From the NCBI GenBank assembly GCA_963556145.1, contig OY744462.1, positions 6,200,001-6,264,000 on the forward strand: a DNA stretch of 64,000 bases, written 5' to 3'. Shown here in pieces: positions 1-11,024 of the stretch. Under the pieces are notes generated by a model. The model had not been told where the DNA came from, ran no database searches, and saw nothing but the letters and a program-made list of their open reading frames with translations. Position 1 is the first letter of the stretch; each line of letters starts with the position of its first letter. Source of the DNA: Hygrocybe punicea. Lineage: Eukaryota; Basidiomycota; Agaricomycetes; Agaricales; Hygrophoraceae. The position numbers and the translations under genes are program-made.

Positions 1-1935
1 TGGTGGGCGATAACGGCCTGCGCTGGCAATCCGGATATTGCGTCGGAGGACAAAGTCATGGCTTAGCGCAGAGAACATGACAATACCGCTCGTGTAAGCA
101 TGCTGAAGACTATTCCAACCTTTGTGAGAACCTTCAATTCGACTACCATCGCATGGTATGTCATCTCTCCGCCGAGCTAAGCACCCTTTTCGTACATGAT
201 CCATTTGATCTTTGTGAACCTGATTGATATTTTAGTTCAAAATTACTCAGTGTTCAAGCGAGACGCACCTTAGATGCTGCTGGTGACCATATACCCTTCT
301 CCGCATACTTCTCATATGCCAGCTGTAGTTTCCTTGCTTGCTCGTCTTTTGACCAATATGTAGCTGGATTTTTTCTAGATGCTCGTGTCTTCAAGATTGC
401 ATCAACGATATCATTTGCAACACTCTTCCGATAGGCATTTTTCGCTCCACCACTAAGGCATCCGAGGTACCTGGAATTGAGGTGAGCCCGATATATTGTG
501 TTCGAAAACTTTGCATACCTCTTCATAAAGTGATACACATCCAGCACTACATCTACCCCAGGGAGACATCGAGTGATTTCACCACGAACATGGCAACAAT
601 TGTCAGCAACAACAATTTCAGGATAAGGTTCACCTGTAACTTCACATCTCTTTTTCAGACCGGTTAAGACTTCCCCGATCTCTGCATTGGCCTGGCTTTG
701 GCAATACCGCTGTGGGTGCAAAATGGCACATCAGTTTTTGTTGCGGTGAGTGGTTCACGGTCAACCTACCCAAGCTACAATCTCATTACCTTCGTTGACG
801 ATATCAAGCAGGCATTTGAGGGGGTTTATCCGGATCTTTTTCGAGTTTGCGACAGAAGCTTTTGAAGCACATCGGAATGTATGATCCAGTGACAGACTAA
901 CCGCTGATGACTTTTGTCAGGCTCGACTACTAGTAAGATGGTGTGAGGCAGTGCATACCTGTCAAGGAACGTACATAATCATCGGACTCCTGTTCTCGGG
1001 TACGTTGGCTATACTCTAGGTAAACCTCACTGATCATGTCTTCGCTAATTGACTTGTTGCTGTACGCATATCCAGTATTTTGTGCATCATCATCTGATCC
1101 ATGGACTCGGAATGGCTTGAGCAAAAGAGGTTGCAGTGGTGTTTGTTGGCGTGACTGAAAGGCTTGAAGGTATTCAAGAAATAGTTTGCGATGTTCGAGT
1201 AAGTGGAACTCTATTCTCAACAAATTTTTAGCGCTAAAATCAAGATTATGGAAATGACATACGCTTTATATGTGTCGCCAATCCCGCAGAAGTCTCTGAA
1301 GGCCGCAACTCAATGATGAAGTCAAATAGTTCACGGGTCACGGCACATCGTTTGAAGAAGTGTGGAATACCTCCTGGAACGCAAATAGTAAGCTTGTGCC
1401 AATGTTGTGACCATATTGCTAAGTACGTGGAATTTGCCAGTGCTCCCATTTTTCCCAGAAAAGAGTATTCGTCGTGGAAACACAAAACTGCCCATCAGCC
1501 TGGCATGTCTTACACCGCAACTGAAACCCAAGAGCAAACTCTTCTTCATTAACACCATGAACATCTCGGGATCCTTTCGCATTCCACCCATCCCAGTGCA
1601 CGTCATCAGAAGCACAGCGAGGACAGCATGTTAGTTCAGGGAAGTAGAATGGGTGGATTATATTCAACGGCTTGAGGTGAGCAATGACAGGATCAATGTT
1701 GGGTGCCCCTTGACGCTTTTGATGATAAAGATATGGCGGAGGGACAAACCGAGGGCCAAGGAGGGGAATACACTTATCGAGAGGCTGAGGGACGGTGCCC
1801 TTTGATGCATTCCCATGTACTTGGGTCTTTGCATGGACAAAATTGACATATTCGACAACGTTGCCTTCCCATTCCAACTGATCTGGTATGAAAGGCTGGT
1901 CGCCCTTGTTCTTGGACCAACTCTTGACTCGGGCT
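1..1935 (-). pseudogene. DUF6729-like transposase-type gene, 3' part, degenerate and cut by the window edge
   Basis: This multi-exon minus-strand gene continues past base 1. Around 1,420-1,930 it encodes a cysteine-containing segment (CCPRCASDDVHWDGWN, then GSRDVHG and RCKTCQA) that I recognise from the DUF6729-type N-terminal zinc domain of large fungal proteins treated as transposon-derived. Further 3', near 254-721, come VVADNCCHVRGEI and VVLDVYHFMKRY, whose spaced aspartates look like part of a DDE-type RNase H core. The left edge (1-190) adds IPCDGSRIEGSHKGWNSL, which also belongs to this family. The frame changes several times between 720 and 1,500. Some changes could be introns, but no clean start or full exon chain is visible, so I treat it as decayed. 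Family membership is fairly sure; activity is unlikely. Confidence 0.6.
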
Positions 1936-2002
1936 GAAACCTATCAGATGGTGAGTGATCTAACATCAATGCCATATAAATCCACATACTGCTTGCTTCC
2001 AA

Positions 2003-2764
2003 TCCTGCTCAAACTTTTTTTGTTTGCTTGTTTCCAGTGTACTTTTCAGAACAGCAATGATGGAGTTTACTTCGAAGACGGACATATTTTTAATGCGAGA
2101 GCTGTGTTCGTTGGGAGTAGAATATTAATTTAGGGGCCGTCGAACTTTACTAATATACAAGAGCCCGCCATCACAATTTTTTATTTGTGAACAGAACACC
2201 CCGAACTGTTTCAGACTGTACTCAATTTATCAAACTACTACGCATACTTATGTGGTTGTCCCACAAGGCAAGTAAATATATGTAAGTCTATGTGTTGAAT
2301 CTACCATATCTATTGTAAGGTAGACAAGCAATGAACGTTACCACAGCTCTAAGCAACACTTGCACTTTTGCAGCGTACGACCATCCTTCAAGTTGTCCCT
2401 GAGCCAAACTTGTGGGTCTGCATCTTGAAAAGAAGTGTCCCATAAGTCTGGCGCACCCGGAACAATGGCTAGATCCCAATCAAGTTACCTATTACCACAC
2501 CAGCCAGTGAGTCGTAGAGACTAGATAGTGTTATACCAGGGAAATCCCTGCGTGGATCTTGAGATCCATTCTCCGAAACCCCTGCCGAAATTTTCCGGCG
2601 CCTTCGGCGGGAATCCCCCTTCGAATGACCTTTTTCTCTCCACCGTTCTCAACAAACTTCAGCACGTGCCTCGTCCCAATAGCTCATTAAATCAACTTCT
2701 GTCTTACGAGAAGCAGGAACGGCGGAGAGACTGTATTTGAAGGAGCAATAAATAAAAATCAGTT
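2003..2764. other. Intergenic, no gene recognised
   Basis: About 760 bases between the transposase-like gene and the next minus-strand gene. It is AT-rich around 2,130-2,330. Short open frames at 2,288-2,479 and 2,528-2,740 show no recognisable motif. It probably holds the promoter side of the decayed element and the 3' UTR of the gene ending at 2,765. Confidence 0.5.
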
Positions 2765-4123
2765 TCACAATGCGAGATGAAAACATAAAGAATGAAACCT
2801 CTTCCTTAGGCTTTCAAGAGTTCTTTCGGTGATTTCATTTGCGGTAGTTGAGTCACCAGTGGTTGCCTTCACTGCAGCATCCACCGCGAGCTGCAGAGCT
2901 TCTTCAGCAAACAAAAGAGCCTCCTGCCAATTAGGCGTGCTGGTCCGCGGACCTTTCTGTTTTTTAGCCCTCCTGGTGGAGCGTGTCGTATGTGCTTGAA
3001 TCCCAGTCTTATAAGACAGTAGAAGAAAGTAGAATATAGTCTCGCAGATAGGTCGTAGACTGAGGATGAAATCCACTTTTGATCCATAATAATTTGCAAT
3101 GGCGAGCAATATTAACGGTGCAGGGAGTGTAGGGGTGTGCAACACACCACGAGAGAAGGTGGGTGGTGTAGTTTTCCCATTAAAAGAGAAGAATTCGAAA
3201 ATTGTTCCATCGCATAATACGCCATAAACTGTGGCAGGAGGAAAATTACGACGGTCGTTGGCATAATCGCAGGCTATGAAAGATATATGAATTCGAGCCA
3301 GTAATAAAGCTAATATTTGCATACCGTCAAGTTCAGCAATGACCTGCGCAATAGCATCAAGACGCTCTTGGGCATTTCCCATCGTGTATTTCACTTCAAC
3401 AACGAGAAGTGAAAGTCCACCCAAGACAACGTAATAATATTCAATCCGTCCTCTGGTAGTCATGCGGCCAGGTATGACGGATTCTGGATTATTATGGATG
3501 GTTAAATCAAAAAGTCCGACAAGGCGACCAAAAAGCTGTTAGGAGCGTGAGCGCAAAAAATAGGCAAAAGGGGAAACTGCCATGGAGTACTCACTGGAGC
3601 AAGATACCTTGACCTAGCTTCCTCATTCACTTGGTCGTTAGGCTCTCCATATTGCTTCATCGAAATTTCAAGATCCTGCACTATATCTTTAAATAAGGAA
3701 GTTGGAATACGAGCGCGGTGGATGTCGAATCTTTGCATGTCGGAACCTGATCCGAAACGATCTAGACCAACTCTAGGGGCCATCTCATGATATTTAACCT
3801 TGGAGAAGCTAACATTCAACCCCTTCTCTGGAAGGATCATAAAAAAATGAGCTTGCTCAAGATGTATTCAAAGAAGTGTACAAACCTAGAAGAAGACTTT
3901 GTAACTCGTGAAGTTCGATGTCGTATGTATTAAACAAGTGAAGTATGGCGAGTTCTGCACTGCCTTTACTGGAGATCGCCGAATTTAAGGCAGCACGTAG
4001 GTCGTTTCCACCAGCCTTAGTTTCACCACGTCGTCGCTTCTTGATATATGGTTCCTCCATGGTGGTCTGAGGAAAATGGGCAACTTCCGCCATGGTTTTC
4101 CCAGTCCGAAATACGCGTCGCAT
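2765..4123 (-). CDS. Fungal hypothetical protein with PD-(D/E)XK nuclease-like core
   Basis: At least three exons join in frame: about 4,123-3,889, 3,835-3,590 and 3,530-2,765. The N-terminus is basic (MEEPYIKKRRRGE), followed by NEEARSRYLAP and FGRLVGLFDLTIHNNPES. The core reads TRGRIEYYYVVLGGLSLLVV then EVKYTMGNAQERLDAIAQ and YGVLCDGTIFEFFSF. The E-x-K within LLVVEVK and the flanking strand/helix pattern resemble the PD-(D/E)XK restriction-nuclease fold. I know this as a repeated basidiomycete family of unknown role, often in accessory regions. The start could be 4,123 or the ATG at 4,093. Domain assignment is inference; an active nuclease is unproven. A variable C-terminal helix closes the protein. 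Confidence 0.6.
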
Positions 4124-4320
4124 GACCTATTTCCCACCTGTGCATAGTTGTTACTGACTTCCGTGAATATTTCTGGTAATTTACTAATTTTATTGAGCTT
4201 TCTAGGACACAATTCGTGCTAGCTGCCTCAAGTGACGGTGGTACCGGGCTTGGGTTACGACATATGTATGTGGTGAAATAAATTACCGCAGAGAACTGAT
4301 ATGTCTACCACTCAGAATGC

Positions 4321-6029
4321 TCACATCAACGCGTTACCTGGGGCAACAACGGGCTGTTTCCCTGTCTCTGTAGCGGCCGAACTTTCGGTACTCTCCTGGC
4401 TGTCCAAGCATCGTTCGCCTTCCGGAACTGGCGTCCAAACCGGCGTCCTTTCGATCCCAAGAAGCTTCTCCAACTTTCTGTCCTCTTCTCCAAGCTTTCC
4501 TTCAACACTTACTAGCATTCTCAGCTCTCGTTCCAAGTCTGCATCATCGACAAGATTGTTAACACCCATCGCAACATCCCCACCTATCTTCATTGCCTCC
4601 TCCACGTCCCGCGCATCAGCCGTCGCCTGCGCCATAGCGTCCATCGTCTCGTCGATCTTGTCCCGCTGCAACGATGGGTGCGCGAGTATGGTGCGGAGAG
4701 TTGCAGTGGAAGATTCGTATGATTTCATTATCTGCTCAAGAAGACTTGTCAGCACATGCGGGCGTTCCATGAGGACAGGAGAAAGCAAAACGCACTTCTA
4801 CGTCGCCCGCCGCAGCTTCCACACGTATTAGGGTAGCCTCTAGGACCTCCAAAGATCCAAGTCTCTTTGCGAATAGGTCATCTAACTGTTTCCTCGAGCG
4901 TAAATGAGTCAGGGCAACTGCTTTCTGTTTCTGTTGGAGAGCCCCAGATGCTTTCCGTGTAGATCTGTCGGAAGAAAGAATTCGGTAAACGTAAACGTTG
5001 TATCAAAAGACGAGAGAGGGATAAAATACTCAACTCGTGAATCTTGTGCTGTATAGCCTCTAGTTGTTCATGCAGATTCCCGACCGCGGTCTTAAGCTCT
5101 AGGATTCCCTGATCGACAACATTAATTCCTCGAGCCGCGTCCCTTGTCACGAACTTGACCACGTTTCGCTGTAGTTCAATGAGAGACTAAGCCAACTTCT
5201 TGGGATCGGGGAGCAAACAAACCTCTGTATCAACGAAAACCACCCGTCTGTCTCTCTCCAAATATCTCAACAAAACCTTCATATCCACCTCGTCTCCGGA
5301 GCTCTGACCTAGCACAGGAGAAAACTCCTTCTTGAAACCTTCTATTGTGTATAATCCATCGCCAGGGCCACCACACATGCTCCTCTGCTTCGAGACGACA
5401 GAATCCGCAGCTTTCTCTACTAGCGCCAATATCACGTATTCCCCCCACCACTCAGTATTGGAAACCCCTCCCGTACTCGCATTATCGTCGTTGACGATTC
5501 CAAGCTGCTCGAGCGCCCACCACAACGGCTTGCCGACGACATATGCAGCAATACGCATAGGGAGCCACCCCGGATCGTACACCGACTCCCTAGCAGACAG
5601 GAACTGTGAAAGTGGGACAAAGGATTTGGAGTGGCAAAGCTCTGTCTTGCTAGTACATTCATCAATCAACGCCGACGTGTTTTCGCAATCGAAAGTGCTC
5701 ACGATGACAGCTCCCAAGCCCAGGGGTTTTCCTACCCCCTCGACTCGAACATTGTCCATTAAAGGTCGCCCAGCGTTCAAAACCAATCTGCTGCCCCGCC
5801 CTCCCAGCAATTCGTGCTGTAACCCAGAAGAAACATACCCCTCCAAAGCACGGCACCACCACCCTACGTTCGCGTGATACGACGTCGGGTTGGAGTGTTT
5901 CTGTCGCGAAATATTGGAGTAAAGGGATTGCAAGCGAGAAATGGATGTCGTGGCATATAGCGGCAATGTGAGGATGGGTGAACCTGAGGGCGTCGATGGT
6001 GATGACGATGGAGGTATCGACTTCGACAT
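4321..6029 (-). CDS. CHMP7-like ESCRT-III protein
   Basis: Start chosen at 6,027-6,029 (MSKSIPPSSSPSTPSGSPIL). The first exon (to about 5,223) encodes a winged-helix-like N-terminal half of about 270 residues, with LWWALEQLGIV and GLYTIEGFKKEF, as in CHMP7. Later exons encode a charged Snf7 domain: SLIELQRNVVKFVTRDAARG, HEQLEAIQHKIHE, RSTRKASGALQQKQKAVAL and TMDAMAQATADARDVEEAM. In animals and yeasts CHMP7-type proteins recruit ESCRT-III to the nuclear envelope for sealing and quality control; that role here is by homology. The last coding stretch holds a possible donor (CAG/GTAACG at about 4,335), so the final residues are uncertain. The gene is followed by an aldo/keto reductase on the same strand. 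Confidence 0.8.
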
Positions 6030-6366
6030 TATTACAACGTTGAATGGGTTCGGTGTAACTCTGTAGGCTCGAGACCGTGACCGTGTAATTGACTGAATAG
6101 GACAATAACTTTGCTTCCAAACATTTGGCGCTTCCAAACATTTGGCACTGTGGCTTTATTCCTGTCTTCATTCTTCTTGCGGGTGTGACCAAAGGGAAGA
6201 AATTTCCTTGGTTAGGGATCGACAATTGGTGGGTTTTATTTTTCGTGTGTTCTTTTGTGATAAAACTAAGATCTTTTTTTTCTCCCAGCGATAAAAAAAA
6301 GGAAAAAAAGGCTTGCGCTCAAAAGCGGCTGTTGTGGACACAAAACAAGTTTTAAACAACGCTTCA
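6030..6366. other. Intergenic spacer between two minus-strand genes
   Basis: It holds the promoter side of the CHMP7-like gene and the 3' UTR of the aldo/keto reductase. It includes A-rich tracts at about 6,290-6,310 (poly-T on the coding strand). No extra gene seen. Confidence 0.6.
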
Positions 6367-7345
6367 TCAGTCCTGGAAAACTGACGTATAGCGTCGATAA
6401 TGCATTGTAGCCCCCGCCTCCTCAATTGCTTGGACATCCGCTGGTGTCAACTCAGGTATGTGTGCAGCCGTCAGATATTCTTTCATCCGTGACTTGTTCG
6501 AACTCGTGCTAAGAATATGAAATGCAGTGGTCAATATCTCGAAGGATAGTGCAGAGGATTTGGGCTCACGTAACGACCACGATCCCTTTCTGCTGCATCC
6601 ACTTGGTCAGCACTTGACCCGCAGATATAACAGTCCCACCGGCTGCTGATAGTCTTTCACTGATACTCTCCAGGACAACCTTCACAGGTCCCTCTGACAC
6701 ACGGTGCGGAAGCAACGGAGTCTGCCCCCCATACGACGCTGTAACAATCCCATACTTCTCGTGAAGTTTCAGGATAGGCTCAACGGCTTTCAAGACATAT
6801 GGATGGAATTCAATCTAAAAGGTGCCCAGATCATCCGATCTCGGCCAGCGTCGAATTGCACATGTTCTCACCTGATTCACGGCAGGGACGACGCTGTCCT
6901 TGTCAATGATCTGTTCCAGATGTTTTGCATTGAAATTCGAAACACCAATAGACCTCGTTAAACCAGCCCTCTGAACCTCCTCCATTCCAGCCCAAACCTC
7001 CTTCAGCTGCCCCTCATACGATAATGGACTGTGTATCAAGAACAGGTCCACTTGGTCTACTCCCAACCGCTTCAGCGAGCCTTCTAATGAGCATTTTACA
7101 CTCTCGCCATGATCCAGTTTCCACAGCTTCGTGACGATGTATAATTCGGATCGAGGCTTTCCGGAAGCCTTGATACCTTCCCCAAGTGACTCTTCGTTCC
7201 TGTACGCCTGCGCACCGTCGAGGTGTGTGAACCCATTTGTGATGGCCATATTGACAACTTTAGTGGAATCTTTGGCAAAGAGGGCGGTCCCAGTTCCAAA
7301 CGCCACCCAAGGGATGCGGGTACCATCGTTGAGGGGAACAGACAT
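6367..7345 (-). CDS. Aldo/keto reductase family protein
   Basis: Three exons join cleanly: about 7,345-6,870 ending in VVPAVNQ, about 6,813-6,569 starting IEFHPYVLKAVEP, and about 6,508-6,367 starting TSSNKSRMKEYL. The NAD(P)H-dependent aldo/keto reductase signature is complete: HLDGAQAYRNEES (Asp and Tyr), VTKLW (Lys), LFLIHSP (His) and SIGVSNFNAKHLEQI. Length, about 290 residues, is normal. The start is taken at 7,345 (MSVPLNDGTRIPW), where homology begins; an in-frame ATG at 7,423 would add 26 residues including several cysteines. The physiological substrate cannot be read from sequence; related fungal enzymes reduce aldehydes and ketones. Confidence 0.88.
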
Positions 7346-7717
7346 TGGTATTTCAATTGAAGGCCTGCGCGTTGGCGTTGATGTTTTATAATCATATGCC
7401 TGCCCTGAACATGGAGTGCTCATAGTCGAGCAACAGGCGCAGTTATACCACATGTTCGAATGTCGTTTCCTCCGACAATCGTTCACCTCTGCAGCCTCAG
7501 AATCACAGTGCACTCTTTGGCCGGTCATCCTGGTGTTCACCCTTGTGGGTGATTCGGTCACCTAGTGCTCGTACATTTCCATAGTCAAGTGATGATCAAT
7601 GAAAACTTCCGAGAAATAAGTGAATGGGAAATAAAAGAATGTAGTGTTCTTGACTTTAAAATTTTTTACATACAGTATCCGTATTGACACCATCATGAAA
7701 GCAAACGCAGTCAAACT

Positions 7718-9170
7718 TCAGATCTGAGGTACACCAGGGTACTGAGGTCCGGCATGATAGCCCTCAGGCCCATTCGACATCGGCGGCGGAGAATATGCGG
7801 TTTGCGACAATGACGGAGTATATACGGATTGGCGCTGCGGAGGAGAATGTGTTTGCGACGGCGTATAGGACGAAGGATAGGGAGATTGAGATGCGAGAGA
7901 GTATCCCATTTGCGGCGGGGTCGGTGCAGCGGTCGGAAAAGTAGTCGGGTCGGAGGGATCCTGAATAGAATGCATATGGAGTCAAAAACAAGTGAGAGCG
8001 TCATGACTCTTACATAGAGCTTGGGTTGTGGATACACTGGGAAAGCATTGTACGGTGTAGTGGTCAAATCATATGGGTTGGAGGGAGGTGGAGGCGACAT
8101 CGGTGTGATTTGATCCACGGCTCCGTTGTCAACCTTATAGTTGGCAACTTTGCGTCGACTACGGGTGAAGAGCCACACGGCCGCAACGAGACCCAGTGCG
8201 ACGATCACAAATCCAGCAGCGGCGCCTCCAGCGATAGCGGCTATATTAGTTTTCTGTGGTTTTGTGGCTGAGGTAGAGCTGGAGGAAGTGGAGGAGGAAG
8301 AGGTCGTAAACGCAGACGAAGCCGACGAGGAGAGACTGGTAGAAATTGTGGGAACGAAAGCGCTAGATTCGGGTGAAGCTGCAGAGAAGTGAGCTACAAT
8401 GGATATATGATTGGTCATTAACGGTACTTGCCGACATCTGCCATAGCTGCCGTCGCGTTATAATCATTACCGGTCTAAAGTTCGAATATAACAATAATTA
8501 GTAAGGAGATATCGAATTGTGCTTACCAGAACGTCTAGGTAAGCCCAGGCGGGCACAGCAGTTCCAGATGGAATGTTATGGGGATATCTAGAGAGAACTC
8601 AGATATGACTTCACGACGACTACGTGCACTCACAGGCCACGATATACGTTAGTACAATTGACGCTCCACTCTGACCAGCTTGATAATATATATGATTATT
8701 AGATGAGAATAAGACGCAACTGTGATCTACTCACGTATCGAATATACGGCTTTGACAATCAGCGCAGGCTGATACTAACGAGTATACAATAGTGTTGCAG
8801 TTGCAATCACTGTAATCGCCTGGATCGTAGTGCTGGTTGAGAGGGAGTATTGGGACATTAACGACTAATCATGGTGGAGGAAGATCAGTGGCAGAACGTG
8901 GGCGCAGCCAGCGACCAGCAACGAACCAGAGGTAGCGCATGGTCTCAGCAGGAAAGCACTGATAATACAGGGGTTCTGCCCGAGAGAATTGTCTGCCTGG
9001 AACAAAAAATAAATACTTGAGCTTGTGACACAACCCCCTGTATGCTGCTCCAAACAAACCCAGTTGTAGGAAGGCGGACAGATCACTGACGAAGTTTGCG
9101 CAAGCGTCACCTTAAACGCTCGAAGCAGCTGTATGATGGCGACCGCAACGGAGAACTCGCGGAACAGCAT
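7718..9170 (-). CDS. Single-pass membrane protein with signal peptide, Cys-rich ectodomain and Ser/Thr stalk
   Basis: Start at 9,168-9,170: MLFREFSVAVAIIQLLRAF is a signal peptide, and the mature part begins near QTSSVICPPSYNWV. Several small exons (9,170 to about 8,400) carry cysteines and a tryptophan-rich stretch (GTAVPAWAYLDVL). Then come a Ser/Thr-rich stalk (8,390-8,280), a transmembrane helix (AAIAGGAAAGFVIVALGLVA, about 8,250-8,180) with a basic stop-transfer RSRRK, and a Pro/Tyr/Ser-rich cytoplasmic tail ending at 7,718. I recognise this layout from a conserved basidiomycete family of unknown function. A surface or cell-wall sensing role is possible but only inferred. Exon borders in the ectodomain are approximate. 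It is divergent from RPL7, with about 150 bases between the starts. Confidence 0.7.
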
Positions 9171-9322
9171 CGTGATGGAAGACGAAGGCAACGTTGAAAG
9201 CCGGTGTGCCGAGTGAAGATTTTCCCACAGTCATTACTGTGAGAAAGACTGACTCAGACTGTATAGTTCACTATAGCCACCTTCCCCGAGAACAGAACCG
9301 CAAAGGATCCTGGAAGATTATT

Positions 9323-10538
9323 ATGGCTCCCTCAACAACGTACGTGTTGACATTCCTCACTTTTGCAACTTGAATCTGAGGTTTCTATCAAATTCTAGGG
9401 TTCCGAGTGCTTCGGTCAGTATACTGGGCATATAGGGCACGAATCGTGGAAAATTTTGATACACTGGTATTCTCCAGGCTATTGAAGTCCCGGAGACACT
9501 CCTCAAGAAGCGTAAGCAAAACGAAAAAGCCCGCGAGGAACGTCTTGCCGCCGCAACTGCTGCCCGCAAGGTGAGACTTCAATATCGGAACATTTATTTT
9601 CCTATGATGTATACGATTTATTCGACGGACGGCTAGTGGACTTGTTTCTACGGTGTTGCCTTCAATTAACCATCTTTCGGGACTGACATTTTCAACTTGA
9701 TTCGAGGTTCGCTTTCAAGGGTATCAGCAGCTGAACATTATTTCTCCAGGTTGCCAAGGCTAAGCGAAAGGTCATCTTCAAGAGGGCCGAAACATATGTA
9801 AAGGAATACTTGGCGAAAGAACGCGAGGAGATCCGTTTGAAGCGAGCTGCACGGACTGCTGGGGACTTTTATGTCCCCGCTCAAGCCAAAGTTTACTTCG
9901 TCATCCGAATTCGCGGGTAAGTTTCGCTCCTTTGTCCGGCCTTCAAACAGCAATGTTGAAACTGGATATCAGTATCAACGAAATCGCACCAAAACCCCGT
10001 AAAATCCTACAACTCCTCCGGCTTCTGCAAATCAACAACGGTGTATTCGTCAAGGTCACACGCGCAACTCAGCAGATGCTTCGTCTGGTTGAACCTTACA
10101 TCACATACGGGTATGCGTCGGCAACGTCTTGTCTTCCATTTTGATTAAAGTTTACACTTTCAGCGAGCCCAACCTCAAATCAGTGCGTGAGCTAATATAC
10201 AAACGCGGTTACGGAAAAGTCAGCAAACAACGGGTGCCCCTCACTAACAACGGTGTGATCGAGACGGCACTTGGCAAACACGACATCCTGTGCGTTGAAG
10301 ATCTGGTGCACGAAATCATCACCGCCGGCCCAAATTTTAAGCAGGTGATTCGCTTCTCACTTCTGCCTTAGCGCTATTTGTTTATGAGTATCGTCAGGCT
10401 TCCAATTTCCTGTGGCCCTTCAAGCTCTCGAATCCTACGGGCGGTTGGAGAACTCGCAAATTCAAACACTACATCCAGGGTGGGGACTTTGGTGATCGGG
10501 AAAACAACATCAACAAGCTCATCCGGCAGATGAACTAG
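9323..10538 (+). CDS. RPL7: 60S ribosomal protein L7 (uL30)
   Basis: Start ATG at 9,323; stop TAG at 10,536-10,538. A tiny first exon (MAPSTT) and a second short exon (VPSAS) precede [20 protein letters not shown]. Later exons encode [20 protein letters not shown], the L30 core [39 protein letters not shown] and the C-terminal [16 protein letters not shown]. Length, about 247 residues, matches eukaryotic uL30. Introns have GT..AG borders; the fifth lies inside the [19 protein letters not shown] junction. The third intron (9,571-9,749) is much longer than the others and carries a snoRNA candidate, described separately. The protein is a component of the large ribosomal subunit. Confidence 0.96.
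9598..9692 (+). ncRNA. Candidate C/D box snoRNA in RPL7 intron 3 (snR39/snR39b class)
   Basis: The intron holds a C-box-like ATGATGT at 9,604-9,610 and a D box CTGA at 9,683-9,686, 83 bases apart end to end. Immediately before the D box, 9,669-9,681 reads ACCATCTTTCGGG. Its complement CCCGAAAGATGGT is, as I recall, a perfectly conserved 25S/28S rRNA segment. By the D+5 rule the base at 9,678 selects the G of CCCG, the site I know as yeast G805; A807 lies two bases on. In yeast the two RPL7 genes host snR39 and snR59 for this rRNA stretch, which supports the call. Weak points: the C box ends in T, not A, and no clear terminal stem is visible. Confidence 0.7.
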
Positions 10539-11024
10539 GCGTTCTCTCACAATAGAGACAGAGTGGAGAAGTTGTTTGGTGTTTCCTATACATAAAATGC
10601 AATCAAATATCGCTCTTGCATCTGGCCTAGTTTGTTTATATGTCGATATCCAACAGCTTTCTACCAAGCGGGTAATAGAAGGCGAAAAACAGAACGAGGA
10701 ATGAGAATGAAAGATAGGTGGGAACGGAAGAATGTGGTGGTCAAACAATATCTGTAGGACAAGAATTTACATGCTTCGAGAATAGCTTCTTTTATGAGCA
10801 AAGTGTTTATTCGTCGATATCGAAACACTATGTACAGTCGTTTCGGCATGAAGTGGCAATGTAGTGGCAAAGCCCGCTACCTGTTGTTTGTCCCGTGAAG
10901 GAGAGAAGCGACAAAGTCATGGCCGGGGATAACCGTAGGACGCATCTTCATGTCTTGGAATCGAGGAACTGTTGCAGGTCGAAGAGCGGCAATAGCTGTA
11001 AGCATAAATTATGATGTGGACAGA
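10539..11024. other. Convergent 3' region of RPL7 and the CTLH gene
   Basis: It contains the RPL7 3' UTR. On the minus strand, 10,877-11,000 has a possible last exon of the CTLH protein: an open frame reading MKMRPTVIPGHDFVASLLHG and ending NNR at 10,877-10,879. I could not find a donor in the right phase, so its membership is unresolved. Confidence 0.4.

Noticed and set aside
9917..9971. Second snoRNA in another RPL7 intron
   Set aside because: The intron is only about 55 bases long and has no C/D box pair.
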